Assembly: GCA_001799575.1 (NCBI GenBank)
Contig: MGTT01000029.1
Span: forward strand, 1-46,444
DNA from: Elusimicrobia bacterium GWA2_56_46
Lineage (GTDB): Bacteria > Elusimicrobiota > Elusimicrobia > Elusimicrobiales > UBA9959
Length of the DNA: 46,444 nucleotides
Reading direction: 5' to 3'
Part shown: positions 33,085-40,761 of the stretch, in pieces
Numbering within the stretch: the stretch's first letter is position 1
Layout: each line of letters begins with the position of its first letter
Position numbers and translations under genes: made by a program
The notes under the pieces: generated by a model
What the model was told of the DNA's origin: nothing
Databases searched by the model: none
What the model saw: only the letters and a program-made list of their open reading frames with translations

Positions 33085-33920
33085 AACCCGGCGATATATG
33101 GCTCAAAAAAGTGGCGGCCTATTACGATTCCAAAAAAAAGGATCTTAACTGGCGGCTTGCCGCCGACGGCATAATTCATCACCACAACGGCCTGATATTC
33201 GACAAGACGTCTTTCCTCAGGAAAATGAAAACCGCCGGAACGGCCGCCGGAGAAGCCCTCATCCACCGTTCTGAAACGGAACTGTCTGGATTCGGTTTTA
33301 AGTTCCTGGACTGTCCGCGGAAACGCGCGCGGCTGCTTGACGCGGGCTGCGGCCGGGGCGGCTCAAGCCTGCTGCTGGCCGAACGGTATCCGCTGCTGCG
33401 GATCACGGGAGTCACTCTCTCGGCTTATCAGGCCGCCGCGGCGCGCGCGGCCGCCAGGGCGCGCGGCCTGGACGCGAGGATTGAATTCCGCCGCGCCTCG
33501 ATGCTTTCCCTGCCGGTTCCGGAAAACATATTCGACCGGGCCTGGGCCTGCGAGTCTACGGAGCATCTTCCCTCTCTGCCGGCTTTTTTCGGCGAAATGG
33601 CCAGGGTCTGCGTTCCCGGCGCGAGACTGGTGGTGATAGCGGGAGTGCGAAATCCCGGACACCCGGGCGAAAAGCGGTTCACCAGGCTCGCCAATCAGGT
33701 GTATTTCCTGAAACTGCATACGGAAAAAGAATACCTGGACGCCGGAGCCTCCCGCGGCTGGGAACTGACCTGTAAAAAGGATCTGACCCGGCCGGCGGCC
33801 AACTACTGGAATATGCGCGCGATGCTGCAAAAAGGGTCGGGTACGGAATTTTTCGCCGCGCCGGCCTTTACCGGAGGCGCTTTTCTGTACCATCTGTACG
33901 CATACGATCTTGTCAAATGA
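33081..33920 (+). CDS. SAM-dependent methyltransferase (tocopherol/sterol/UbiE-like branch)
   Basis: 279 aa cytoplasmic class I methyltransferase. SAM motif I is LLDAGCGRGGSS (86-97), followed by ITGVTLSAYQ, the acidic-loop and WACESTEHLPSLPAFFGEMARVCVPGARLVVIAG, a set seen in gamma-tocopherol, sterol-C24 and geranyl-diphosphate methyltransferases. The N-terminal sequence YYDSKKKDLNWRLAADGIIHHH also fits that branch. A carbon or nitrogen acceptor on a prenyl or small aromatic molecule is therefore plausible. It overlaps the ABC-deacetylase gene by 4 bp (ATGA), and the next radical SAM gene follows by 10 bp; a UbiA gene is two genes downstream. Confidence 0.85.
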   Translation: MKPGDIWLKKVAAYYDSKKKDLNWRLAADGIIHHHNGLIFDKTSFLRKMKTAGTAAGEALIHRSETELSGFGFKFLDCPRKRARLLDAGCGRGGSSLLLAERYPLLRITGVTLSAYQAAAARAAARARGLDARIEFRRASMLSLPVPENIFDRAWACESTEHLPSLPAFFGEMARVCVPGARLVVIAGVRNPGHPGEKRFTRLANQVYFLKLHTEKEYLDAGASRGWELTCKKDLTRPAANYWNMRAMLQKGSGTEFFAAPAFTGGAFLYHLYAYDLVK

Positions 33921-33930
33921 GGGATCCAAC

Positions 33931-35490
33931 ATGAACCCTATGGAAACCATGCCGGGAAAAGATCCGGACATTCTGCTTGTTTCGGAGGAGGAAAGTACTT
34001 CGTCCAAGACCCAGCCTTTCGCCAGATTCCTGACCGCGCCCCGGGAAGCCGTGTCGGCCAAATTCGGCCTCCCCCCTCTTCCCAAAAATCCCTCCCACCA
34101 GCTTGGCATAGTGGCGCTCGGCACCTACCTGCGAAACAACGGCTTTACTCCCCTTCTGATGGACAGGATCCTGACCGTGCCGGGAAACTGGTCGGATTTC
34201 GAAAAAGTCCTTTCCCGCGGAATACCGGCCGTGGGGATCTCCACCTCGCTTTTGATCACCAAGGAAACCGTTAAAAAGATCACAGACGCGGTCAGGAGCG
34301 CCTCCCCGAAAGCGCTTGTGATCCTGGGCGGGCAGGGCGCTTTGATAAATCCCGACATCATGGTTCTGGGAGATATCACCGTGAAAGGCGCGGGGGAAAA
34401 ACCGCTGCTGGAGATCATGAAAGCGCTGAAGAGTAAAACGCCGCTGAAAAAAATACCCAATATTTACGTGAACCGGGGCGGGAACTGCACTTACACGTTC
34501 GACGCGCCGCCGCTGCCGCTGGACGAACTTCCTAGCCCGGACTGGAGTCTTTTCAAAGAACGCCCCTTCTCCGGCTGCGCGGTAAGAGCCTCGGAAGGCT
34601 GTGTGCACCGCTGCGCTTTCTGCGCCTGGGATCTCCCCGGGAAGCAGGAATTCAGAAGCGCGGCGCTTGTGGTTGAAGAAATGCGTCTCAACAAAGAGCT
34701 CCACGGGTTCACCTCCCAATGGATCATAGATTCCAATTTCACCTCCTCCTCGGCGAGAGTCTCCGCCATATGCGACCTGCTCCTGGAACGCGGGGTCAAG
34801 GCGGAATGGGCCTGTTTCGGCAGGACCGACGATTTCGTAAAGAACCCGGACATGGCGGAAAAGATGCGCGCCGCCGGCTGCGTCAGCGTATTATGCGGGG
34901 TGGAATCCGGAGACGACTCCATTTTAAAGGCGATGCGCAAAGGCACCGACGTAAAAACCAATCTGGAAGGCATCCGCCTCCTGAAAAAGGCGGGCTTACG
35001 CCCCTACGCCAGCTTCCTCATCGGCTTCCCCGGCGAAACGGAGGTCACAATACGGAACACGCTGGACTTTATACGCGGCTCGGAAATAGAAACCTCCGCG
35101 CTCATAGCTTTTCGCGTTCCGACCAATACGCATGCCCGCGTCTGGGTGGAGCGGAAAACTTTCGGGGTGGAAGGCTCCTGGAAAAACTGGAAGCACGGGA
35201 CTATGACCTCTAAAGAAGTCTATATCCATGTGCAAAACGCGATAGAACGGATATGTCTCGAAATGCCGGGCAAGACGCTTGGGGGGCCGATCCCGGATCT
35301 GCTGGGGTTCGGCTTGACCGTGAATGAAGTAAGCGCGTACCTGGGAGCGGTCAGGGATTACAATTTCGCGGAGAAAAAGAACGAAGCCGCGCTGCTGGCC
35401 TCCGCCGAAAACCGGATAGCCGACGCCCTGAAAAAGATCCATTCGATCTGGAACTCCCGGCTGTCCTCTCCAGGCGTTCCCGCCGCCTGA
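33931..35490 (+). CDS. Cobalamin-binding-type radical SAM enzyme (B12-radical SAM)
   Basis: 519 aa. The start ATG at 33931 has GAGGG 8 nt upstream; an in-frame TTG at 33910 lies inside the previous gene and is rejected. Residues about 40-180 look like a B12-binding Rossmann domain (LGIVALGTYLRNNGF, AVGISTSLLITKETVKKI, LVILGGQGALINPDIM), and the radical SAM core has Cys224, Cys228, Cys231 (SEGCVHRCAFC), LCGVESGDDSILKAMRKGTD and FLIGFPGETE. The B12-box His is not certain. This class methylates unactivated carbons or rearranges lipids and cofactors. Expected partners are the methyltransferase before it and the UbiA protein after it. Confidence 0.88.
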   Translation: MNPMETMPGKDPDILLVSEEESTSSKTQPFARFLTAPREAVSAKFGLPPLPKNPSHQLGIVALGTYLRNNGFTPLLMDRILTVPGNWSDFEKVLSRGIPAVGISTSLLITKETVKKITDAVRSASPKALVILGGQGALINPDIMVLGDITVKGAGEKPLLEIMKALKSKTPLKKIPNIYVNRGGNCTYTFDAPPLPLDELPSPDWSLFKERPFSGCAVRASEGCVHRCAFCAWDLPGKQEFRSAALVVEEMRLNKELHGFTSQWIIDSNFTSSSARVSAICDLLLERGVKAEWACFGRTDDFVKNPDMAEKMRAAGCVSVLCGVESGDDSILKAMRKGTDVKTNLEGIRLLKKAGLRPYASFLIGFPGETEVTIRNTLDFIRGSEIETSALIAFRVPTNTHARVWVERKTFGVEGSWKNWKHGTMTSKEVYIHVQNAIERICLEMPGKTLGGPIPDLLGFGLTVNEVSAYLGAVRDYNFAEKKNEAALLASAENRIADALKKIHSIWNSRLSSPGVPAA

Positions 35491-35531
35491 ACCCTCCGGA
35501 GGGGAACGCTGAGATTTTTGGGTTATCCGAT

Positions 35532-36347
35532 ATGAAAACAATACTTGAATTCCTGTCCTTGGCGCGCGTGCAGCCCCCCCTGATGGCCCCGCTCGGAGCC
35601 CTTTACGTTTCCCTCTCGCTGGGGCTTCCCCTTTCCGGCGAACCGCTGCGGCTGGCGCTGGCCAACTGGTTTTTCATACAACTCTCGTTTTCCGCAGACA
35701 GTGCTTTCGCTCCGAAGGAGGACATATTTAATAATTGCTCCCGGCTGCCCGCCGGCCCCGCGGCCAAGGCCGCTTTTTTTATCGCGATGGCGGCTGTCTC
35801 GGCCTACCTTTCCTCCATGCCAGGCCAGTGGATGCTCCCGGCTTCGGGACTGATCGTTATCGCGCTTTACTCCCTGCCCGTTATGGGGCGTTACAGACTT
35901 AAAAATTTTTTCTTCGCCAAAACGCTCATAAGCAGCTTTTTCTTTCTGTGGGCGATAGTGCTTTCTCCGGTCATATTACGCTACGGCTTTTCCTCCGCCG
36001 TTATATACGAGGCGCTGAGCTCAGGAGCCATAATAGTCCCGATAAGCATGTGCCTTTCCGTTCTTTTCGACATCCGCGACGTGAAAGGCGACGCCGCGGC
36101 CGGAATCAGGACCATCCCCGTGCTGATCGGGGCGCGGCCGGCCTCGTTCTCCATCGCCGCGCTGGCGGCTCTGCTTTGCTTTTACGCCGCGCTTCACGGC
36201 AACGCTTACGCGGCGTCATTCTGTTTTATCCTGGCCCTGGGCGGCGCCTTCAGCGCCGGCAAAAGCCGGGCTTATTACGAAGCCTGTCTGCTGGGACTTA
36301 ACCTGGTCTCCGCGGCGGCGCTTGTTCTGAAGATAGCGGCGCGGTAA
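35532..36347 (+). CDS. UbiA-family prenyltransferase, degenerate first Asp motif
   Basis: 271 aa, about eight to nine membrane helices. The second Asp-rich motif is intact (VLFDIRDVKGDAAAGIRTIPVLIG). The first, normally NDxxDxxxD followed by RP-(I/L)-xSG, is SADSAFAPKEDIFNNCSRLPAG: Asp residues are present but the leading Asn is replaced. UbiA enzymes join a prenyl diphosphate to an aromatic or polar acceptor in the membrane (quinones, haem O, arabinose lipids, archaeal lipids). Here the acceptor is unknown; neighbours suggest a modified lipid anchor. There is a 41-bp gap from the B12-radical SAM gene, and the gene converges on 36383-38002. Confidence 0.86.
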   Translation: MKTILEFLSLARVQPPLMAPLGALYVSLSLGLPLSGEPLRLALANWFFIQLSFSADSAFAPKEDIFNNCSRLPAGPAAKAAFFIAMAAVSAYLSSMPGQWMLPASGLIVIALYSLPVMGRYRLKNFFFAKTLISSFFFLWAIVLSPVILRYGFSSAVIYEALSSGAIIVPISMCLSVLFDIRDVKGDAAAGIRTIPVLIGARPASFSIAALAALLCFYAALHGNAYAASFCFILALGGAFSAGKSRAYYEACLLGLNLVSAAALVLKIAAR

Positions 36348-36382
36348 TGCCGCAGAAGAATACGATTTTAGCGCCGGGATCC

Positions 36383-38002
36383 TTATGAGCCGGGGCTGAA
36401 CACCGCCCGCATTTCCTCCCATAACGGGCCGGTGTCGCTCCCGGAAAAGCCGGCTGCGGCCAGCCGATTGCGAAGATAATAGATCCGGCTGACGTCGCGC
36501 GGCAACAGCCCGGGAAGCTCCGGGATCTCTCCGGGATAGGCAGGGGAAATCCACGGGTTGATCAGGGAAGGGAGCGTCTTCATAAAGTCGGTGGCGGCGG
36601 TAGAATCAAAAGTGGAATGACTCCAGTTCCCTCCGTAACCGCGCAGCCCGTAAAGTTTACGCCCTTCCAGTGAGCCCGCGTAACTCATGGCCAGGGGAAT
36701 AAATAAAAGGAATAGATGGCGGTGGGCGGCACTGGCGTCATCGGGATAGGAATTAAGCAGTTCCACCGTCCGTTTAAGCGTCTGTTCCGTTTCCCCGGGA
36801 AAGCCGACCAGAAAATAGTTCTTGGTGTGGATCCCCCTTTCGTGGAGCAGCTTCACCGAGCCGAGGATCCGCCCGATATCATCGCTCTTCCCCATACGTG
36901 AGCGCACGCCGGGATCGCCCGACTCCACACCCAGCAGCGCCTCACGGCAGCCGGAGGCGCGCATAAGATCCGCAATTTCAGCGTCTATTATTTCAGGACG
37001 GATAAAGCCGGTCCAATAAATTTTCATCCCCGAGGAGATCATCGCCCCCATAAGGTCGCTCGCCCTTCGGAGCGACGGAAAAAGGTTATCATCCGTGAAA
37101 AACACCCGCCTTACCCCTTCGGATTCCGGAATCGAGAAGATTTCGGCGATTACAGCGCTAACCTCCCGGTCACGGGATCCGGACGAAACCGAGCTAAAAT
37201 CACAGAAGCGGCAACGGAAAGCGCAGCCCTCTGCGGAGGCCACCGGGAAATATTTATCCGAGGCGGCGGGAAAAGCCAGGTTCCAGTCGACATTGGACAT
37301 TTCCTCGCTCGCGGCCGGGACATCCGGCATATGCCATCGCCCGCCCCGATACCTGGCAAGCCCCTTTACGCTATCCCATGGCCTGCCACCGCATACCGCC
37401 AGCGCAAGATCGGAAAGGATCTCGGCCCCGGTCGGGGAGATAACCGCGGCGTCAAGGGGCGTCGGACGTTGGGGCTCGATAAAATAGTGATGAACGGACG
37501 CCCCCTCCAGGCTCTCCCGGGACAGCGAGCCGGCGCGGGTAAGCTCCAGGATACGATGCGATTTCCAGATAAGGGGCCCGCCGGCGACAACAACCGCGCC
37601 TGGAAGAACGGATTTGACATAAGCCGCCAGCGAATCCACAACCCCGCTGTAGACTATAAACGTCGTCGAGATGGCCACGACCCTGGGCCGGCGGCGCAGG
37701 AAGCTGTCCAACTCTTCTTTCCGCCCTGAAACCGTGTGAAGGGCCTCCGCCCTGAGTCCGAGAACCGAAAGCCGCTGCTGTAAATAAACTGTGGCTCGCG
37801 GTACAAAGCCGGGGAAGCGGAGATCTTCCTCCGCGGCCGAAACCAGCCCCCCCGACCCGAAATAGGCCCGCAGAGCCCTGAGCGTGGCCGGGGCGCGGCC
37901 TATCCGGAGATAGCCTTTTTCACGGTGCTCTTCAGCGATTTCATGCCTGATCTCCCCGCCTATGATCAGCACATCCAGTCCCGGATCTTCCTGTCCGCCC
38001 AT
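36383..38002 (-). CDS. Cobalamin-binding-type radical SAM enzyme
   Basis: 539 aa, leftward. The N-terminal ~220 residues resemble a B12-binding domain (LDVLIIGGEIRH, ATLRALRAYFG, VVAISTTFIVYSGVVDSLAAYVKSVLPGAVVVAGGPL in part). The radical SAM core carries Cys260, Cys264, Cys267 (SAEGCAFRCRFCDF), RRVFFTDDNLFPS, EALLGVESGDPGVRSRMGKSDD and YFLVGFPGETEQTL. It has the same architecture as the 33931 protein but is a clearly different family member. GAGG 5 nt before the ATG supports the start. Substrate unknown. Confidence 0.87.
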   Translation of the reverse strand: MGGQEDPGLDVLIIGGEIRHEIAEEHREKGYLRIGRAPATLRALRAYFGSGGLVSAAEEDLRFPGFVPRATVYLQQRLSVLGLRAEALHTVSGRKEELDSFLRRRPRVVAISTTFIVYSGVVDSLAAYVKSVLPGAVVVAGGPLIWKSHRILELTRAGSLSRESLEGASVHHYFIEPQRPTPLDAAVISPTGAEILSDLALAVCGGRPWDSVKGLARYRGGRWHMPDVPAASEEMSNVDWNLAFPAASDKYFPVASAEGCAFRCRFCDFSSVSSGSRDREVSAVIAEIFSIPESEGVRRVFFTDDNLFPSLRRASDLMGAMISSGMKIYWTGFIRPEIIDAEIADLMRASGCREALLGVESGDPGVRSRMGKSDDIGRILGSVKLLHERGIHTKNYFLVGFPGETEQTLKRTVELLNSYPDDASAAHRHLFLLFIPLAMSYAGSLEGRKLYGLRGYGGNWSHSTFDSTAATDFMKTLPSLINPWISPAYPGEIPELPGLLPRDVSRIYYLRNRLAAAGFSGSDTGPLWEEMRAVFSPGS

Positions 38003-38012
38003 TTAGTCCTCT

Positions 38013-38037
38013 GCCCGCGCTGAAGCCTTCAGCGGGC
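38013..38037. other. GC-rich hairpin in the divergent gap between two radical SAM genes
   Basis: GCTGAA (38019-38024) pairs with TTCAGC (38028-38033), extended by GCCC/GGGC with a 2-nt bulge, followed by CTTTT on the + strand. It lies in the leader of the minus-strand gene and could be an attenuator or a rightward terminator. Confidence 0.35.
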
Positions 38038-38086
38038 CTTTTCGTTCGCACTGGAGATAAAATGGAAGCCATTCTTCAATATGTCC

Positions 38087-38092
38087 TATAAT
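38087..38092 (+). promoter_or_regulatory. -10 box of a predicted leaderless promoter (radical SAM gene)
   Basis: TATAAT, then ACCACA, then ATG at 38099. An earlier in-frame ATG (38081) precedes the -10 box, so it could not be translated from this transcript; 38099 is taken as the start. Confidence 0.55.
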
Positions 38093-38098
38093 ACCACA

Positions 38099-39361
38099 AT
38101 GGCGGCTGCACAGACAAAATCGGCGCATGACAGGCCGCTTGATCATAAGAATTACTACCGGCTTCCCTGGAGCGCCAACGATAACGCCTGTGCCTGGCTG
38201 GAACCCACAAAAAACTGCAACATGGCCTGCGAGGGATGTTACAGCGCCAATGATACGGGCGTACATAAGACCCTGCATCAGGTGCGCCAGGATCTGGATG
38301 TTATAGGCCGCTACCGCAATACCCACACCGTCATGATCTCCGGCGGCGACCCGCTCACTCACCCCCAGGTGGAGGATGTCGTGCGGCTTGTCTCCGCGAG
38401 AGGTTACGTTCCTGTCCTGCTTACCAACGGCTTGGCGCTTACGCCGCGGCTGCTGGACGGACTCAAACGTGCCGGGCTGAAAGGCTTTAACTTTCATGTG
38501 GACAGCAGACAGAAACGGCCCGGCTGGACCGGGAGGAACGAGATTGAATTAAACGAGCTGCGCCGCACTTACGCTGAAATGGTGGCCCGGCCGGGGGGGC
38601 TGACCTGCTCGTTTCATACCACCGTGTACGGAGACACGCTGAAACACGTCCCTGGTATTTTAAAGTGGGCGCAGCGGCATATAGAGTCGGTTCATCTTAT
38701 GACTTTCATCGCTTTCAGGACATTCAGGGAATACATGCCGGAAGGCCGCTTTGAGTATTTTGCCAACGGCAAAAAGGTGGCGCTGCCGGCGGCTTCGGAC
38801 GACGCCGGCGGCGCCGCCTCAAGAACGGATATAACTTCCAGGGAAATCGTGCGAGAAATACGCCGGGAATATCCGGATTTCGAACCATGCGGCTACCTGG
38901 GAGGGACCGAGGACCATGACGCCCTGAAATGGCTCTTTACCATACGGATCGGAAAAAATGACGGGATATACGGCTGCCTGGGACCGAAACTGATGGAGAT
39001 CTTCCAGATCTTCCATCATATGTTCACAGGAAAGTACCGCGCGAATATACCTCCGGGGATCCGCGCGGCCTCGAAATGGCTGTTCCCGGCCGCGCTTATA
39101 GACAAGCCCGCCGCTATGGCTTTTAGGCGATACTTGAGCGCCTGCCTGAAAGATCCGTCAAAACTGCTGTCTCCCGTCCATACGCAGGAGGTGGTGATCC
39201 TGCAGCCGCCGGATATACTTGCCGACGGCCGTCAGTCCATGTGCGACGCCTGTCCGGATATGACGGTGTGGAACGGACGGCTTGTATGGTCCTGCAGACT
39301 TGAAGAGCTTACGCGCTTCGGCTGTTTTCTTACCCCGGTTCCGAAGCCGGAACAGCCCTGA
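38099..39361 (+). CDS. Radical SAM enzyme with C-terminal Cys motif
   Basis: 420 aa from the ATG at 38099. CxxxCxxC is Cys40, Cys44, Cys47 (PTKNCNMACEGCYSAN), with MISGGDPLTHPQ as the SAM-binding strand. The C-terminal region has MCDACPDMTVWNGRLVWSCRLEE, a CxxC plus a further Cys that could ligate an auxiliary cluster. A middle segment (residues ~290-345) is rich in aromatic and hydrophobic residues (FQIFHHMFTGKY, WLFPAALI) and may touch a lipid. The class resembles lipid- or cofactor-modifying radical SAM proteins more than SPASM peptide maturases, but the substrate is unknown. The next radical SAM gene starts 9 bp later. Confidence 0.86.
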   Translation: MAAAQTKSAHDRPLDHKNYYRLPWSANDNACAWLEPTKNCNMACEGCYSANDTGVHKTLHQVRQDLDVIGRYRNTHTVMISGGDPLTHPQVEDVVRLVSARGYVPVLLTNGLALTPRLLDGLKRAGLKGFNFHVDSRQKRPGWTGRNEIELNELRRTYAEMVARPGGLTCSFHTTVYGDTLKHVPGILKWAQRHIESVHLMTFIAFRTFREYMPEGRFEYFANGKKVALPAASDDAGGAASRTDITSREIVREIRREYPDFEPCGYLGGTEDHDALKWLFTIRIGKNDGIYGCLGPKLMEIFQIFHHMFTGKYRANIPPGIRAASKWLFPAALIDKPAAMAFRRYLSACLKDPSKLLSPVHTQEVVILQPPDILADGRQSMCDACPDMTVWNGRLVWSCRLEELTRFGCFLTPVPKPEQP

Positions 39362-39370
39362 CCTCAATCT

Positions 39371-40312
39371 ATGTTTAAAGCGGGAAAAACTCGCGGCAGC
39401 AAAACCCCGGACGGAATAAAAATCTCCGGCAGGGTAAAGCTGGACCTGGCCGTGTTGAACGCCAGGCTGCCGGCCCTCCCTCCCGGGGCGCCCCGCTATC
39501 TTTTCCTCGGCCTCACTTCCCGCTGCGACCTTGCCTGCCCCCACTGCAAATATTCCGGCGCGGACGTGCCGGCGCGGAAAGCGGATATGCCAGCCGGCCT
39601 GCTTGAACGCGTCCTCGGGGAGGCCGCTGGCGCCGGGATACCGCGCGTGGTTTTTTTCGGCGGAGAGCCGCTGCTGTACCGCGGCCTTGAGAACGCCGTA
39701 TCCGCCGCGGCCAGGCTGGGCCTTTTCACGGAACTGGACACCAACGGGCAATCCCTGGATAACGCCAGGGCCGCGCGGCTGGCCTCGGCCGGACTCTGCG
39801 CGGTACGCATAAGTCTCCATTCGTCCTCCCCGGCCCGGCACAACGCCCTGTCGGGAAAAGGGACTTTCGGCAAAGCGTTGTCCGCGATCGCCGCCGCAAA
39901 GAGGGCCGGCCTTCTCACGTACATTTCCTCCTGTATTTTCTCCGGCGGCCTGGCCGCCGGGGAACCGGAAAAGCTCGCCTTTTTCGCCGGACAACACGGC
40001 GTGCACGGCTTAAGGTTTCTGGCCTATTCCCCCCGGAGCGGAGTCTCCCCGCTCCCGCTGCGGCTTTCAGCCCGCCTGGCGCGCCTCGCCCCGGACGGCT
40101 ACGCAAGAACCTGCGTTCCGCCGGGAAAAAAGAAGTGCGCGGCGCTCCGCGGAGAACTGCTTTACGCCGACCCTGGCGGAACCGTGAAGACCTGCCCGTA
40201 CTCCTCCTCCACGCTCGGCTCGCTGCTGAAAAATGATCTTAAAAGCATCCTGCGCGGCGCCCGCTTCGGGCGGGCCGCCGGCCGCGGCTTCCCATGCCAA
40301 AAATCGGGTTGA
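39371..40312 (+). CDS. Radical SAM/SPASM enzyme, probable RiPP maturase
   Basis: 313 aa. CxxxCxxC is Cys52, Cys56, Cys59 (TSRCDLACPHCKYSG); FFGGEPLLYRGL and FTELDTNGQSL follow. The C-terminus has TCVPPGKKKCAALRGELLYADPGGTVKTCPYSSSTLGSLL and a last Cys in GFPCQK, a SPASM-like pattern. Directly downstream lie a PqqD-type recognition protein and a short peptide gene, the same order of parts as in PQQ, mycofactocin and other radical SAM RiPP loci. I infer that this enzyme modifies that peptide. The peptide contains no Cys, which argues against a thioether (sactipeptide) product. Confidence 0.86.
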   Translation: MFKAGKTRGSKTPDGIKISGRVKLDLAVLNARLPALPPGAPRYLFLGLTSRCDLACPHCKYSGADVPARKADMPAGLLERVLGEAAGAGIPRVVFFGGEPLLYRGLENAVSAAARLGLFTELDTNGQSLDNARAARLASAGLCAVRISLHSSSPARHNALSGKGTFGKALSAIAAAKRAGLLTYISSCIFSGGLAAGEPEKLAFFAGQHGVHGLRFLAYSPRSGVSPLPLRLSARLARLAPDGYARTCVPPGKKKCAALRGELLYADPGGTVKTCPYSSSTLGSLLKNDLKSILRGARFGRAAGRGFPCQKSG

Positions 40313-40318
40313 TTTTGC

Positions 40319-40324
40319 TACAAT
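40319..40324 (+). promoter_or_regulatory. Extended -10 box of a predicted leaderless promoter (PqqD-like gene)
   Basis: TG-C-TACAAT (40316-40324), then AAACAT, then the ATG at 40331. The extended TGn helps compensate for a weak -35. Confidence 0.55.
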
Positions 40325-40330
40325 AAACAT

Positions 40331-40615
40331 ATGCCCGCGGAAAAAAAGAACCCATCGATCTCGGAAGCCGTAACCTGGCGCAAGACCGGGGAAGAAGCGG
40401 TGATCCTTAATCTGGAGACTTCCGAATATTATTCCACCAACGGCGCCGGCGCCTTTATCTGGGAATTGCTGAATTCAGGCAGGAACCACTACAGGATCGC
40501 CGAAGCCCTGGCCGCGGAATACGGCATCCCGGTGAAGCAGGCCGCCGCGGACACGGCTGAGTTCCTGAACGATCTGAGAAAACTTAAAATACTGGATCCG
40601 GAGGCTGGCAGATGA
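40331..40615 (+). CDS. PqqD-family RiPP recognition element protein
   Basis: 94 aa, the usual stand-alone PqqD size. EEAVILNLETSEYYSTNGAGAFIWELLNSG (residues 21-50, in part) forms the three beta strands and first helix that bind a leader peptide, and RIAEALAAEYGIP with FLNDLRKLKIL completes the winged-helix fold. PqqD proteins bring a precursor peptide to its modifying enzyme. Upstream (18 bp) is a SPASM radical SAM; downstream its stop overlaps by 4 bp (ATGA) the start of a 49-aa peptide whose sequence has a known type of RRE-binding motif. No Shine-Dalgarno site; a -10 box ends 6 nt before the ATG. Confidence 0.92.
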   Translation: MPAEKKNPSISEAVTWRKTGEEAVILNLETSEYYSTNGAGAFIWELLNSGRNHYRIAEALAAEYGIPVKQAAADTAEFLNDLRKLKILDPEAGR

Positions 40616-40761
40616 AGAACCAGAAGAAATCCGCGCGGAAACCCGGGCCAGCCGCGGACGGCGCGGCAAAGGCCGGCGGCGGCCAGACGGCCGGATACAC
40701 GAAACCCCGGATAAAATCCCATGGCAAGATAAGTGAAGTCGCTTCCGCGTTCAAACCGTAA
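40612..40761 (+). CDS. Putative RiPP precursor peptide, lasso-leader-like, nearly coreless (49 aa)
   Basis: Short frame from ATG 40612 (overlapping the PqqD-like stop as ATGA) to TAA 40759-40761. Residues 1-28 are basic and rich in Gly, Ala and Pro. Residues 29-44 read YTKPRIKSHGKISEVA and match the lasso-leader pattern Y-x2-P-x-L-x3-G-x5-T with Tyr29, Pro32, Ile34, Gly38 and Ala44 in place of Thr; this motif is what PqqD-like RREs bind in lasso systems. Only five residues (SAFKP) follow, so there is no normal core. No Cys or Trp is present. The last 29 bp overlap the next gene. The peptide may be a recognition tag, a carrier, or be modified within its own motif. Confidence 0.68.
   Translation: MKNQKKSARKPGPAADGAAKAGGGQTAGYTKPRIKSHGKISEVASAFKP

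Noticed and set aside
39371-40761. Sactipeptide or ranthipeptide assignment
   Set aside because: The candidate precursor has no cysteine.
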